Shown: positions 56,401 through 62,746, counted from the first letter of the stretch. The stretch: DNA of 64,000 nt from Shinisaurus crocodilurus (GCA_021292165.1 CM037877.1:205076715-205140714), one strand, 5' to 3'. Program-made: numbers and translations. The notes: generated by a model from the letters alone, not told the origin.

Positions 56401-58490
56401 GTGAGCTTGTAGCCTCTTGTCCATGTAATAAGTAACCTCAAAAGACTGCTGTTAAACTTCTAGTCTTAGATGTTGGGAATTTTTATTGCAAGAGCATTGC
56501 TGCCAATGAGCACAATTTTGCCAGTTAAGCTGCTGTCCTGTTCTTGTAGAGTGGGTCTCATGGGTAGATGCCAGTTGAACATACAAAGCAAATGGGCTCA
56601 AGCTTATTAAATTGATATAACTTGTAGCTTAAGATCTAAGGGGAGACTCATGGCTGGTCCTTGCCAAAGCTTCTTTAGGTGTGTTATATGTAAAATAAAA
56701 GCAGGAGTGCTTAGGAATTAGTATATATATACTTTTTTTTTTACTGGTTTATTCTGATCCCTGCATACTGGTGACTCTGCAACTGGGAACAATGTGTCAA
56801 ATTTAAGCATTTTTTATTTGATTTTATTTGAGGATAGTTAAGCACAACTGAAATCAATGGAAACATTGTGAGTAAATTTGGTTGACTTGATCCTGCCAAG
56901 ACAAAAACATTTGACATTCATTTGAAATCTACTTCTCCCTCTTCCCTCTCCCCCAACACCCACCATAAGGTTCTAAAACACATCTCTGGATGTCAAGTAT
57001 AGCCATAGACACAAACGTACGTTTCTGCTCCTCAAGATATTTAGCTATTGAGGAAAACGTTGAGTAATGTCCTTTTCTGAGGATGGTGGGGGGACTTGGA
57101 ATTTCATTAAGCCAGGGTTGTATAACTTTTGGCTTTAATCTGTAGTAAATATTGGGAAATCTATTCGTGACTGTTGTTCAAAATGGCTCTTTACTATACG
57201 CTTTTGAATAATTCATATCAGTCTATTATTCATGCTTTAACCAGGTCTTGGTATTTGATACAACATATTAAAACACGGGTCTAGTAATAGTGTCACATTT
57301 CAGCAGCAGTTCATGTTGCAGCAGATGACTGCAGCAATAGAGCAGGCCACTTTATATAAAGGAATGTATTAATTGGAAGCAAGGTTTTGATGAATTTAAC
57401 ATTGCTGCTGTGTCCTTATTTCTCTTGTATAAGGAGGTGAGTTCAAGCCACTAGGGAACTAGGGAAGGAAGCAAGCTGTAGGGAGGAGGAGGGAATGTTT
57501 TCAAACTTGCAGGTTGTTTGGAGCTCTTCCCCCCCCCCCCCCCACACACACACCCAGTGCTCTGTGCCAAGGGCAGGGAGTGCTGCTCTAAATAACACTT
57601 TGGCCTTTATGGAAATATCTCGTGTTCCAGGAGTCTGACTGCCCCACTCTCTGCAGAGTATAGTTAGCACTTCTCCAAACCTTATATAGCAAGGGCTGAT
57701 TGTTAGTGTTAACAGGAATAAAATGAACTGGGGCGGGCTGCCAGATTGCATAAATCAGGCCAGTGTTTGGAATTTCATAAATGCTCTGACTGGGTACAAT
57801 CTGAGTGCTCTGAACAATACTGAACTGTTCTTTCTTATTTCTTCCTCTCTTGGTGGGGGAAGCTAGAGCCCTACTTCTCTTGATTTTTGTGTGTTTGGGT
57901 TTTTGTTTTGTTTTTTATTTTGTTTCTGTCCTTCTGAAGACCAAAGGAGGAGCAGCAGCAGTAGCCACAGCCAAGCAGATGCGCAGGATGTCCAAGGGCT
58001 GGATCAATTCTCAGGTCTGTTGCATGGTTCTTCTCCAGTGTGTGAAATAAATGAGGACCCTTTCAGACTTATTTCGGCTGTGGGCAAAGGAAGTACAGAA
58101 GGGACTGCTATGCAGCTGGAAGATGTTGAGGCATCTGGATCAGTACAGACTAGCACTGCAGACCAAAATAAAGTGGTCTATTCAACCATCCATCATACCA
58201 GTGACAACAAGTTGGACCCTGAAACTTTAGCACATCCTCACTTGTCACAGCACCCTGGTGGTGCCGAGGAAGGAGACAAGAGCAGTGTTGTGGGCAGAAT
58301 TCACCCAGGAGGCAAGCCCAGAGCAGAACTGAAACTTAGCCGTAGCTTGTCAAAATCAGACTCTGACCTTTTGACCACCTCACCAACAGAGGACGATACT
58401 ATGGGGAGCAGAAGTGAATCACTTTCGAATTGTAGTGCTGGGAAAAAAAGGCTGGAAAAATCACCTTCCTTTGCTTCAGAGTGGGATGAG
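26013..58490 (+). CDS. ANKS1A: ANKS1A (Odin) gene, partial: ankyrin block and linker exons
   Basis: Spliced gene on the + strand. Ten core exons (26013-26093, 28531-28687, 37085-37381, 38381-38456, 39791-39892, 41553-41648, 43898-44091, 45514-45597, 46815-46935, 57940-58490) join in one frame, about 586 codons, every junction with AG acceptor and GT donor. The product has six clear ankyrin repeats plus a degenerate one, then a low-complexity linker. The family is a cytoplasmic adaptor acting downstream of EGFR and Eph receptors; full-length proteins also carry two SAM domains and a PTB domain. ANKS1A is preferred over ANKS1B because linker motifs such as [24 protein letters not shown] and [15 protein letters not shown] are ANKS1A-like. 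Exon 1 (N-terminal Gly/Ser-rich segment) is not in the 26 kb upstream, and the SAM/PTB exons lie beyond 64000. Three further alternative exons are listed separately. Confidence 0.93.
26371..26401 (+). repeat. (GT)n microsatellite
   Basis: Uninterrupted GT run of about 15 units. Confidence 0.95.
26728..27054. mobile_element. hAT-type miniature element, palindromic core
   Basis: Begins CAGGGATAGGCAACAC and ends GTTGCCCACCCCTG, flanked by the exact 8-bp duplication CCCTAGAC (26720-26727 and 27055-27062). The core is an inverted repeat: AAAGGGACAAATGTAGCTTG near 26853 pairs with CAAGCTACAGTTGTCCCTTT near 26877. No coding capacity. Confidence 0.9.
27775..28035 (-). mobile_element. L2-type LINE 3' tail, antisense
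   Basis: TATTTATTTATTTATTC then GAATCGCCCATCTGGCCAG and GCCACTCTGAGCGATGTACA: the reverse complement of the L2 tail at 7745-7826. A direct duplication (CAGTTAGCCCTGGGG) occurs at 27880 and 27988. Confidence 0.75.
28201..28290. mobile_element. short palindromic MITE
   Basis: TTTGATCCTAAGCACACCTAC at the left and GTTTTGGATTGCAGCC at the right match the outline of the family seen at 47799 and within 61217-61411. Diverged. Confidence 0.4.
28531..28687 (+). CDS. ANKS1A: ANKS1A coding exon 2 of window (ankyrin repeats 1-2)
   Basis: 157 bases. After completing a Lys codon it reads [20 protein letters not shown] (end of repeat 1), then [20 protein letters not shown] and [12 protein letters not shown] (repeat 2). 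Acceptor CTGTACAG, donor CAG/GTCTGA, phase 0 at the end. Very strongly conserved with vertebrate ANKS1A. Confidence 0.96.
28688..30458 (+). other. ANKS1A intron, nothing recognised
   Basis: Unique AT-rich DNA ending in a TTCTTTTCCTCTCC pyrimidine tract and TTTTTGTAG acceptor. No repeat identified. Confidence 0.6.
30459..30521 (+). CDS. ANKS1A: ANKS1A candidate 63-nt cassette exon
   Basis: The exon is 63 bases, 21 codons, phase 0 on both sides, reading [19 protein letters not shown] and ending AK. It has a strong pyrimidine tract, TTTTTGTAG acceptor and GTGTGT donor. It falls between KVNEQ of exon 2 and NNDNETALH of the next exon, which join directly in the usual human protein, so inclusion would lengthen the loop between ankyrin repeats 2 and 3. 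Coding-like composition and splice signals are seen; use in transcripts is inferred. Confidence 0.75.
32920..33103 (+). mobile_element. CR1 LINE 3' end
   Basis: Contains GGCAGTATGCCTCAGTATACC, GTTGCTGGGGAAACGAGTGGG, GTGGGCTTCCCATAGG and ends CTTCTTATGTTCTTAT, the familiar 3' UTR of reptile CR1 elements. No coding part is attached. Confidence 0.65.
33283..33417. mobile_element. palindromic MITE
   Basis: A 135-base near-complete inverted repeat: TGGGTAGTATCCAATGT at the left is the exact reverse complement of ACATTGGATACTACCCA at the right. Inner arms (CATGGAAATGAGTGGGACT and AGTTCCATTCATTTCAATGG) also pair. Confidence 0.8.
34264..34612 (+). mobile_element. 349-bp MITE-like repeat, copy A
   Basis: Aligns along its whole length with the reverse complement of 60087-60435. 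Shared blocks include GGGTTCACACAACAC/TTTGCATGACATG, CCCATCATGGGTAA, GTGTCATCTGAA, CAACCCATGG, GATCTCGCCCATGCC and GTGGCACTTTC. It is rich in internal short palindromes. No coding capacity. Confidence 0.7.
34613..35885 (+). other. ANKS1A intron segment, nothing recognised
   Basis: Unique AT-rich DNA. The CPDR-like ORF at 34513-34806 overlaps repeat copy A and has no domain. Confidence 0.4.
35886..36150. mobile_element. candidate MITE with GGGCAGTAT ends
   Basis: GGGCAGTATGTTATAC at the left pairs with GGGATACTGCCC at the right. Inner segments also pair: CTAGTGCAAGAGGAAGTAGCGG near 35931 with GTTTCAGAAACTGCTAGTTCC near 36078 in part, and ATTTCCAGAATGGGG near 35989 with CCGGAAATGAG near 36045. 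Target duplication not evident. Confidence 0.5.
36786..36883. other. strong 98-nt hairpin
   Basis: Arms 36786-36824 and 36845-36883 pair with one 5-base interruption. The 22-nt inner arm CTAATCATCATGCACACTTATA is exactly complementary to 36845-36866, and GATTATATCATC (36786-36797) pairs exactly with 36872-36883. The loop is about 20 nt. Size fits a pre-miRNA or a tiny palindromic MITE. Neither is proven. Confidence 0.6.
37085..37381 (+). CDS. ANKS1A: ANKS1A coding exon 4 of window (ankyrin repeats 3-5)
   Basis: 297 bases, 99 codons, phase 0 on both sides. Reads [20 protein letters not shown] (repeat 3), then [20 protein letters not shown] (repeat 4) and [20 protein letters not shown] (repeat 5), ending AGMDNNYQ. 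The donor is GTTATT, weaker than the other donors in this gene, so readthrough into the open intronic frame to 37453 is conceivable. Near-identical to vertebrate ANKS1A. Confidence 0.97.
37382..38380 (+). other. ANKS1A intron
   Basis: Contains a GC-rich segment (37665-37965) starting CAGTGTTGGTTCCGG and ending near GATGACACTG, which has a hAT-like outline but no exact target duplication. CAGCAGCAGCAGCAGGG at 37867-37882 is a short CAG run. Confidence 0.5.
38381..38456 (+). CDS. ANKS1A: ANKS1A coding exon 5 of window (ankyrin repeat 6)
   Basis: 76 bases reading [20 protein letters not shown] then ILLAA plus one base. Starts phase 0, ends phase 1. Acceptor TGATTTACAG, donor GTGAGG. Carries the ALHEAA ankyrin signature; matches the family exactly in position. 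Confidence 0.96.
38457..39790 (+). other. ANKS1A intron
   Basis: Contains a CTTC/CCTT run (38626-38643) and a hAT miniature element. Remainder unique. Confidence 0.7.
39056..39190. mobile_element. hAT-type miniature element (135 bp)
   Basis: Begins CAGGGGTGGGCAACTTGTGG and ends AGTTACCCACTCCTG, flanked by the exact 8-bp duplication CCCTAGAG (39048-39055 and 39191-39198). The interior is a palindrome around CTCCCATCATCC and GAGTTTATGGGAG. Confidence 0.9.
39791..39892 (+). CDS. ANKS1A: ANKS1A coding exon 6 of window (end of ankyrin block)
   Basis: 102 bases reading [20 protein letters not shown] then [13 protein letters not shown]. Phase 1 on both sides; donor GTAAAT. It finishes repeat 6 ([10 protein letters not shown]) and adds the degenerate last repeat. 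Matches vertebrate ANKS1A. Confidence 0.96.
39936..39988 (+). mobile_element. 5'-truncated SINE tail
   Basis: GGGTTCCTTTCAGGAAAAAG then GGCGGGGTATAAATATAATAAATAAATAAA: the 3' end of the SINE at 18963. Confidence 0.75.
40246..40629 (-). pseudogene. unrecognised ORF between direct repeats
   Basis: A 127-codon frame. The first half has protein-like composition ([40 protein letters not shown]), basic then acidic; the second half is hydrophobic and less convincing. RQIKITQFL loosely resembles a PCNA-binding motif, but without the usual second aromatic residue. Could be the 5' start of an old LINE ORF1, a retrocopy or chance. No family assigned. Confidence 0.25.
40359..40860 (+). repeat. exact 53-bp direct repeats 449 bp apart
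   Basis: 40359-40411 and 40808-40860 are identical over 53 bases (GGACAGCACTATGTACATAG to GATATAGACAATTGT). A third partial copy (ACAGCACTATGTACATAG) lies at 40791-40808. The exact match implies a recent duplication or conversion. Confidence 0.85.
41553..41648 (+). CDS. ANKS1A: ANKS1A coding exon 7 of window (linker)
   Basis: 96 bases, phase 1 on both sides. After completing an Asp codon it reads [20 protein letters not shown] then [11 protein letters not shown]. Acceptor TTTGTTCAG, donor GTAAGA. The short proline run and Lys-rich start match the ANKS1A linker in position; sequence is more diverged than the ankyrin exons. Confidence 0.93.
42181..42202 (+). repeat. (TC)n microsatellite
   Basis: Eleven TC units. 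Confidence 0.9.
42329..43330 (-). mobile_element. L2-clade LINE, antisense, RT region and 3' end
   Basis: The minus strand reads [20 protein letters not shown] (within 42584-42877), the same RT block as the copy at 16035, and upstream a GS-x-L...FNIYLK-like block near 43140-43195 that corresponds to the RT SPLLFNIY motif. The A-rich 3' tail lies at 42390-42460. It is more decayed than the 16-kb copy. Confidence 0.75.
43898..44091 (+). CDS. ANKS1A: ANKS1A coding exon 8 of window (linker)
   Basis: 194 bases, entering in phase 1 and leaving in phase 0. Reads [20 protein letters not shown], then [20 protein letters not shown] and [16 protein letters not shown], ending TGVRP. These motifs place the gene as ANKS1A rather than ANKS1B. 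Acceptor TTTTCTCTAG, donor GTATGT. Ser-rich part is a likely phosphorylation region (inference). Confidence 0.95.
44092..45513 (+). other. ANKS1A intron, nothing recognised
   Basis: Unique AT-rich DNA with a short AC run near 45024-45035. Confidence 0.6.
45514..45597 (+). CDS. ANKS1A: ANKS1A coding exon 9 of window (proline-rich)
   Basis: 84 bases, 28 codons, phase 0 on both sides: [20 protein letters not shown] then KKQNASSK. The PPPPAKPPP stretch is conserved in the family and is a plausible SH3-ligand site, followed by an acidic run. Donor GTAAGT. Confidence 0.95.
45598..46814 (+). other. ANKS1A intron
   Basis: Contains a diverged palindromic repeat (45941-46375). The human-type extension of this exon was not found here. 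Confidence 0.6.
45941..46375. mobile_element. candidate palindromic repeat (AACCATGGTTT type)
   Basis: AGTTCAGACATAATGGGAAAA at the left, TGACATCTGAACT in the middle, and pairs such as CCTGGTTTATT/AATAAACCAGG (about 46168-46208) give strong internal symmetry. It resembles repeats at 34264 and 48311 in motif style. Boundaries uncertain. Confidence 0.4.
46815..46935 (+). CDS. ANKS1A: ANKS1A coding exon 10 of window (acidic linker)
   Basis: 121 bases, phase 0 in, phase 1 out. Reads [20 protein letters not shown], then [20 protein letters not shown]. The [15 protein letters not shown] block is strongly conserved in ANKS1A. Donor GTAAGA. Its last base pairs in frame with the exon at 57940 (giving Lys-Asp-Gln-Arg-Arg, like the human junction) or with the alternative exon at 52159. 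Confidence 0.96.
47799..47888. mobile_element. short palindromic MITE
   Basis: AGCCCGATCTTGTGCATGTG, GAAAGCAAGTCCCACTG and GTGCATGGGATTGCAACTG match the outline of the inner element at 61300-61385. Confidence 0.55.
48311..48542. mobile_element. candidate MITE-like repeat
   Basis: CACTTAAACCATGATTTAGC at the left and ACACGACAAGCCATAGTTAAA at the right share style with the repeats at 34264 and 60087 (ACACGACAA, AACCATGG). Diverged; ends uncertain. Confidence 0.35.
48957..51742 (+). pseudogene. decayed DIRS-like retrotransposon (RT, RNase H, YR remnants)
   Basis: RT starts near 49010 ([55 protein letters not shown]). The YxDD box is lost (FLFINYWLF near 49356). RNase H traces: [14 protein letters not shown] near 49850, [14 protein letters not shown] near 49947, [14 protein letters not shown] near 50042. 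YR traces at the end: [16 protein letters not shown] near 51460, where the usual second Arg of HxxR is Lys, and the expected tyrosine is absent. Many stops. The 3' flank has AACCACAGTTACAGGTAAGC, seen at ends of reptile DIRS copies. No left ITR was found, so it is 5'-truncated or eroded. Confidence 0.75.
52159..52199 (+). CDS. ANKS1A: ANKS1A alternative exon, first of a two-exon cassette
   Basis: 41 bases reading [14 protein letters not shown] after the exon-10 base. Acceptor TAAATTCTTAG with a T-rich tract, donor GTAGGA. Enters in phase 1 and leaves in phase 0, so by itself it would break frame with the exon at 57940, but it fits exactly onto the exon at 55448. Composition (Ser, Gly, Gln) suits the disordered linker. 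Not part of the usual human ANKS1A sequence as I know it. Confidence 0.6.
53122..53369. mobile_element. hAT-type miniature element (248 bp)
   Basis: Begins CAGTGATGGCGAACCTATGG and ends AAAAGGTTCGCCATCACTG, flanked by the exact 8-bp duplication CCTTAGCC (53114-53121 and 53370-53377). The interior has a CpG-rich stretch (GCGCACGCGCGCCCG). No coding capacity. Confidence 0.92.
54406..54748. repeat. large inverted repeat, 150-bp arms, 41-bp loop
   Basis: 54406-54555 and 54597-54748 are reverse complements at roughly 90 percent by eye. Long matching blocks include GCATTCTGAACCTGCAGAA, GGAATTTTCACCAAGC and CCACCAAGAAGGGAGATGTT. No target duplication or known transposon end was recognised. Confidence 0.88.
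54820..55030 (-). mobile_element. L2-type LINE 3' end, antisense
   Basis: TTTTTATTTATTTTTTAATA then ACCTCCCCACG and an AATAAAAAGAC-rich stretch, like the reversed tails at 11690 and 21546. Confidence 0.5.
55090..55209. mobile_element. decayed hAT-type miniature element
   Basis: Starts CAGTGATTACTGACC and ends GTTTGACACCTG. Inner arms TTGGACTACAACTCCCA and TGGGAGTTGTAGTCCAA are exact complements. Related to the elements at 39056 and 14345. Target duplication not preserved. Confidence 0.7.
55448..55580 (+). CDS. ANKS1A: ANKS1A alternative exon, second of a two-exon cassette
   Basis: 133 bases, phase 0 in, phase 1 out: [20 protein letters not shown], then [20 protein letters not shown] and ELSK. 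Acceptor CCTTTTGCAG, donor GTAGGT. With the 41-nt exon it makes a 174-nt insertion (58 codons) that keeps frame into 57940. Ser/Pro-rich, fitting the linker. The QDGQ stretch recalls DGQ in the human linker but this may be chance. Confidence 0.6.
55773..55921 (+). CDS. ANKS1A: candidate alternative last exon of ANKS1A
   Basis: Begins after GTTTTGCTTTCAG, a strong acceptor, in phase 1, so it can follow either 55448-55580 or 46815-46935 in frame. Reads [20 protein letters not shown] and ends SSAAKC at TAA (55919-55921). A polyadenylation-type AATAAA lies near 56695. It would give a protein without SAM and PTB domains and with a hydrophobic C-terminal stretch. Alternatively the frame is accidental. 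Confidence 0.35.
55922..57939 (+). other. ANKS1A intron or alternative 3' UTR
   Basis: No further coding signal. A C homopolymer and CA run occur at about 57530-57554. Ends with a T-rich tract and the acceptor CTTCTGAAG. Confidence 0.55.
57530..57554 (+). repeat. C homopolymer plus (CA)n
   Basis: About 13-14 C followed by six CA units. Confidence 0.85.
57940..58490 (+). CDS. ANKS1A: ANKS1A large linker exon (last exon in window)
   Basis: 551 bases, phase 1 in, phase 0 out (183 codons plus 2 bases). It starts [17 protein letters not shown], then [62 protein letters not shown] and [16 protein letters not shown]. The last block directly precedes the SAM-domain exons in the family. Serine-rich repeated basic-Ser-x-Ser motifs are plausible phosphorylation or 14-3-3 sites (inference). 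The acceptor CTTCTGAAG is weak in its last bases but preceded by a long T tract. Donor GTGAGG. The expected next exon was not found before 64000. Confidence 0.96.
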
Positions 58491-60086
58491 GTGAGGCTGA
58501 CCTTGTCTTTATAAATCTGTTTTCAGTGAAATAAGAATTGCTGCATGAGTTGATTTGATAAGAGCATTTCAGGGGTGGAAAGATTGGAAACAATGCTATT
58601 TGTCCTATATCCATTTTACTTTGGTAGATAATTAAAATTGACCTCTATAAGTCGAACTTGGAGCTTTGAACATAGTTGCTGCAGAAGTGAGGGAGAGGTT
58701 TAAAAGATTAAAGCGTTCTTGTTAAAAGTTCAGGTTCAGAGTGTGAATTCCCTTAGCTTGTCTGTGACTTTGTGGCATGAAATTTGTACTGCTGGGAGGG
58801 TGGGGGGGAGCAGAAAATGCTAGAGAATCAGTTGTCACATTGGGATAAACTTCCACAGCTTATTCTCTCTAGAATAGCTTGTAGAACTGAGGTGGGTCAC
58901 ATATTTAGGTCATCACTCTGTATAAATAAGAAGGCATCAGTAAAGCCAGGGAATACTTAAATGTTTTTGCGCAGGTGGCATATTCAAGCTCTCTTCAAGT
59001 AGCTAGTTCAGAGGATTAATAGGAAGTCAACTTAATATGTGAAAGACCTGTAACTGGTTAAATATATCCTGATGAAAGTTCCCTTGGTGAACAATTGGTT
59101 GAGATTAAGTGTCCCTGTTGAAACTGCACCACAGCATTACTGAAACATTCTTTTCTGATTCTACTCTGACTCAAAGCAGAGTTACATGAAAGATGTGAAT
59201 ATAAACTGCTTCTTATGGATTAAAGGGGCAATTATACCACAGCTGAGAATCAGTTTTTCGGAGCTGCATACCAAGTCTAAAAGGAATGTAAAAGAGAATC
59301 CATTATCTAGTAAATTATATGGGTTGTGGGTTGAAATAATGATGATATCACTATTTAGAGTTCAGTGGCATAGATTTTTTAATCTGAAGAAATATATTAA
59401 ACTTTCTACTAAACTATTCTTCTAATATAATAAACACATTTGGGAACAAATGTTCATACTTTACTTAAAATACCAGTGGACCTGTCCTGTGCCCACATAT
59501 CCAGATGTAGTTTCCAAACAATATGGTCACCATGGAATCATTTTGGAATCACTGTTTCCCAAATCTAACACTATACTCTGTGTTTTATGTTAATTTTTAG
59601 AACAGAACACATGTAATCTATGATTGAGGTCTAGAAGACAGTGCTCAGAAATTTTGCTGTACCCCTAATTTCACAGGTGTTTTCTGATTCAGTACACAGC
59701 CCCTCTGGGCCATAACTTTATGAGGTATCACAATCCAGTTCTCTTGTTTTTTCGTATTGATTAGTTCCCTTCATGTGTGTCAACAGAAATAAGTGTCTCC
59801 AGTAATAAGTTAACAAGAATAACATTCAAAAGAATCCAGACAAAATAAATAGAACCAGCTCATTGCAGAAGAATCTAGGAGTCCTATAGTTTTTACTTAT
59901 TACAGACCTTCTTATCTAACAATATACTCTCTCTATCCAAACGGTTACTACCACATCTTCACATGAGAAACGTAGGCTTCCCTCTTTTCTTTTTTTAAAA
60001 ACAAAACAGTCATTGTAGCAGAATTGTCTGTCCATAAAGGATTGGTTTCAGGACCCTGCATATAAAGCAGATCCCCATAATAAAAG
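58491..60086 (+). other. ANKS1A intron, nothing recognised
   Basis: Unique AT-rich DNA. No SAM-domain exon was found in any frame. Confidence 0.6.
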
Positions 60087-60435
60087 GTAGTGAGCTAGCA
60101 ACAGTTGCTCCAAAGTGCCGCTTGGGCAATGGTGGAGGGGCTGTCACTGGCGGTGGCATGGGCGAGATCACCCAGAACAGCAAAGGGTTTTGCCACTCTT
60201 GCCAAGTTATATGCTTACTGCTTCCCACAACCCATGATGGGATCGATCTCCCAGGTTCGGATGACACGACAACCCATCATGGGCTCAACAACCCCTAGAA
60301 CAAGCCATGGGTTGTCAGGTTGGCTTGTTGCCCCAAAATAAGCCACCCTGTGGGAAGCGATCTGGATTCAGATGACATGACAACCAACCGTGGCTTATTA
60401 CCCATGATAGGTTGCCATGTCATGCAAACCCAGTC
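60087..60435 (-). mobile_element. 349-bp MITE-like repeat, copy B
   Basis: Reverse complement of the family at 34264-34612, same length. Keeps CCCATGATGGG, GGATGACACGACAACCCATC and GGTTGCCATGTCATGC blocks. Target duplication not evident. Confidence 0.7.
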
Positions 60436-61216
60436 AATGAAATTATTATTAATTGTACTACTAAGCATCAAAAACAAATATTTGTTTAATAAGGTGGGTA
60501 GTAACCAGTTGTGCTGGTGATGTGTTCTGTTTCTGTTACTATGAATGCTTAATTACCATAACTGGTAATTAAGCATTGTTTGGAAATACTAGATATGATT
60601 CAAGTCAGAGGTCTTGTATATATGAGAATTCTTGCTCAGGAAACTGTCCCATGCATTGCAGAACTCAATGTTACCATTAATGTTTGCAATTTTGATCTTG
60701 TTATTAACTACTATCTAAAATTATTACACTGGAGAAATATAAATGATTATGACTGCTATCAAAAATTGTCTGTAGTGACTTTAAACAGTTCAAGATGTTC
60801 TCTTTCCCAACCAGGGTGTTCAAGTGTTTTCACAATACCTCTCCAATGATGCTGTAATGCTCAATCTGTTTCTTCCAGAATTATTGCTTACATAATCTTT
60901 AAAACTTTGATTGGGGTCAATGATACTCACTGTAGCAAACTGCTGGAACAGTTACACATCCTGCTGTTCTGTACTAATGGTAGTTTGGTATGCATTCGAA
61001 AAATAAGGAAGAAAGAAAGCCTAGCTCTTTTCCCTTACAGTACTGTATCTAGAAGATATTTACCAGAACACCAGTTGCTGTTAAAACTATTTTACTTTTA
61101 TGCAGTTCATTGAGCTGACTAGAAAATAGACCTTTCCTTTTATAGAAGAGTATGCTGCCTCCTCTTCACCCATGTGAATTCTCTCTTCTTTTGTCAGTGA
61201 TAACCATGGTTTTATG
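60436..61216 (+). other. ANKS1A intron, nothing recognised
   Basis: Unique AT-rich DNA. A small inverted repeat, ATGCTTAATTACCA/TGGTAATTAAGCAT, spans 60544-60575. Confidence 0.5.
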
Positions 61217-61411
61217 GGCTGGATCCAGACTAATTTTGGCACATTTAGTTCACATTGAAATCAATGGAATATGATTTTATTTTCAGTGGGACCTAGGGGT
61301 GACTAATGGTGTGATTCTATGCATGTCTACTCAGAATTAAGTCTCACTGATGTCAGTGGGGCTTACTCTCAAGGAGATGTGTGTAGGATTGGAGGCTAAC
61401 ATAATCTGGAT
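61217..61411. mobile_element. nested palindromic MITEs
   Basis: Outer ends GGCTGGATCCAGACTAA and ATAATCTGGATCCAACCC pair. Inside, from about 61306 to 61391, sits a second palindromic element (GTGATTCTATGCATGTCTAC, AAGTCTCACTGATGTCAGTG, GTGTGTAGGATTGGAGGC) of the family at 15195 and 47799. Confidence 0.7.
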
Positions 61412-61484
61412 CCAACCCAAAGTCTGCATTCAACAACGTTTCTGCATCGGTGCTAAATATAGTTGTTAAGTAGGGTTGCTTTTT

Positions 61485-62340
61485 ATTTTTATTTTAAAAA
61501 AACAAACCCAAAAAACAAGACACATGAAGGAAAAGGAGTGCAGGGGAAAGTCACAAGAGGGAAATCACTTTTTAATAAAAACAACTGAGGAAATACAAAA
61601 CAAAAATAGGGTGCTTACAGATCTGACACCTAAACAAATATTATAGTTACATAGATATAAAGACTACCAATGCAGTCTATCAGATCAGAGATGTGCACTA
61701 GGCATTATTAAATTAATTCTGGAAAAATAAAGGGTGCCCAATTAGCTATAAAATTATCCAATTTTTGTTGATTTTCCTTTGTTCTTATCCAAGATGGCAA
61801 TTTGCCACAAAATCCCACATCTTTATTATCCAGTCTTTTATATCTGGCAGTTTGGACCATTTCCAGTATTTGACATATGCTAGCAGTTGCTATCATATAA
61901 CTAATCAATTCACTATGTTATTTATGTATAAGGTCTTCTATATAAGTTAAAAGAAAAAGTAGTGGATCAAGTGGTATAGTATAACCTAATATTCACCTGG
62001 ACATGTCCATCACATATAATAAATGCCACATTGGCTTTGTGAACATTTCCAGCAATAAGGTTTATATTCTTATTAATTTTGATTTACTATCAGAGGAGTA
62101 ATATACTATCTTACTATCATTTTAAAGCAATTTTCTCTAATGTTCATACACAGAAATTTATTTTCTATTCTATGAAAGTTACCTCCTATATCATGTGCCA
62201 ATGTTACAATGTATTATTTAACCTGCTTCATTTCTCATTCAAATTTTAAAAGGTTTTATATGTTAAGATAATTGCTGTTTTCCATGTCTATTATTATGTT
62301 CTCAAATTCTGTAATTTCCCTAAACCTGCTGATTTTAAGT
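61485..62340 (-). mobile_element. L1-type LINE ORF2 C-terminus and 3' UTR, antisense
   Basis: The minus strand at 61708-61908 reads ISYMIATASICQILEMVQTA, then WIRTKENQQKLDNFIANWAP, matching the C-terminal outline of L1 ORF2. Further upstream, LLLE-like fragments near 62000-62060 continue in broken frames. The A-rich end (TTTTATTTTAAAAAAAC on +) is at 61485-61510. Confidence 0.6.
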
Positions 62341-62584
62341 ACATCAGGTAGAAAAACAAAAAAACCCCCGAAGGTTCTCAAACAACAATAGATTTTCAGT
62401 TTCTCATGTATTTTCTATTTCTATAGATTAGAAATCCTATTATGTACTATTAGATCATCTATAGACATCAGGTTGGATCTAGACTTAGTCATGCTTAGAG
62501 TAGACCCATTTAGATCAATGAAACAAGTTAGTTATGACTAACTTCCATCCCATGTCTGAATCCAGCCCAATCAAAGAATTTGGA
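62341..62584. mobile_element. LINE remnant with palindromic MITE
   Basis: 62470-62570 is a palindromic MITE (GGTTGGATCTAGACTTAGTC at the left, TCTGAATCCAGCCC at the right), related to 33283 and 61217. The flanks may continue the antisense LINE. Confidence 0.5.
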
Positions 62585-62746
62585 AATATTGGCTCACGCT
62601 GGCTCAGCTTGTCTGAGTGTGGAAAGCTAAGCCGGGTCAGGCCTGGTTATTACTTGGATGGGAGACCCCCTCCTCTAGTTTCCTGCACCGAGCAGGGGGT
62701 TGGACTCGATGGCCTTGTAGGCTCCTTCCAACTCTATGATCTATGA
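62585..62746 (+). mobile_element. 5S-rRNA-derived SINE with CR1-like tail
   Basis: 62595-62670 resembles the 3' two thirds of 5S rRNA: GGAAAGCTAAGCCGGGTC (A box), GGCCTGG-like GCCTGG (intermediate element) and TACTTGGATGGGAGACC (C box). It passes directly into GAGCAGGGGGTTGGACTCGA, TGGCCTTGTAGGCTCCTTCC and AACTCTATGATCTATGA, the 3' end of CR1-type LINEs. This head-tail fusion is the layout of a SINE mobilised by CR1. Confidence 0.75.

Noticed and set aside
62595..62670. functional 5S rRNA gene
   Set aside because: The 5' third is missing or diverged, there is no T-run terminator after the C box, and a CR1 tail is fused on. It is a SINE.
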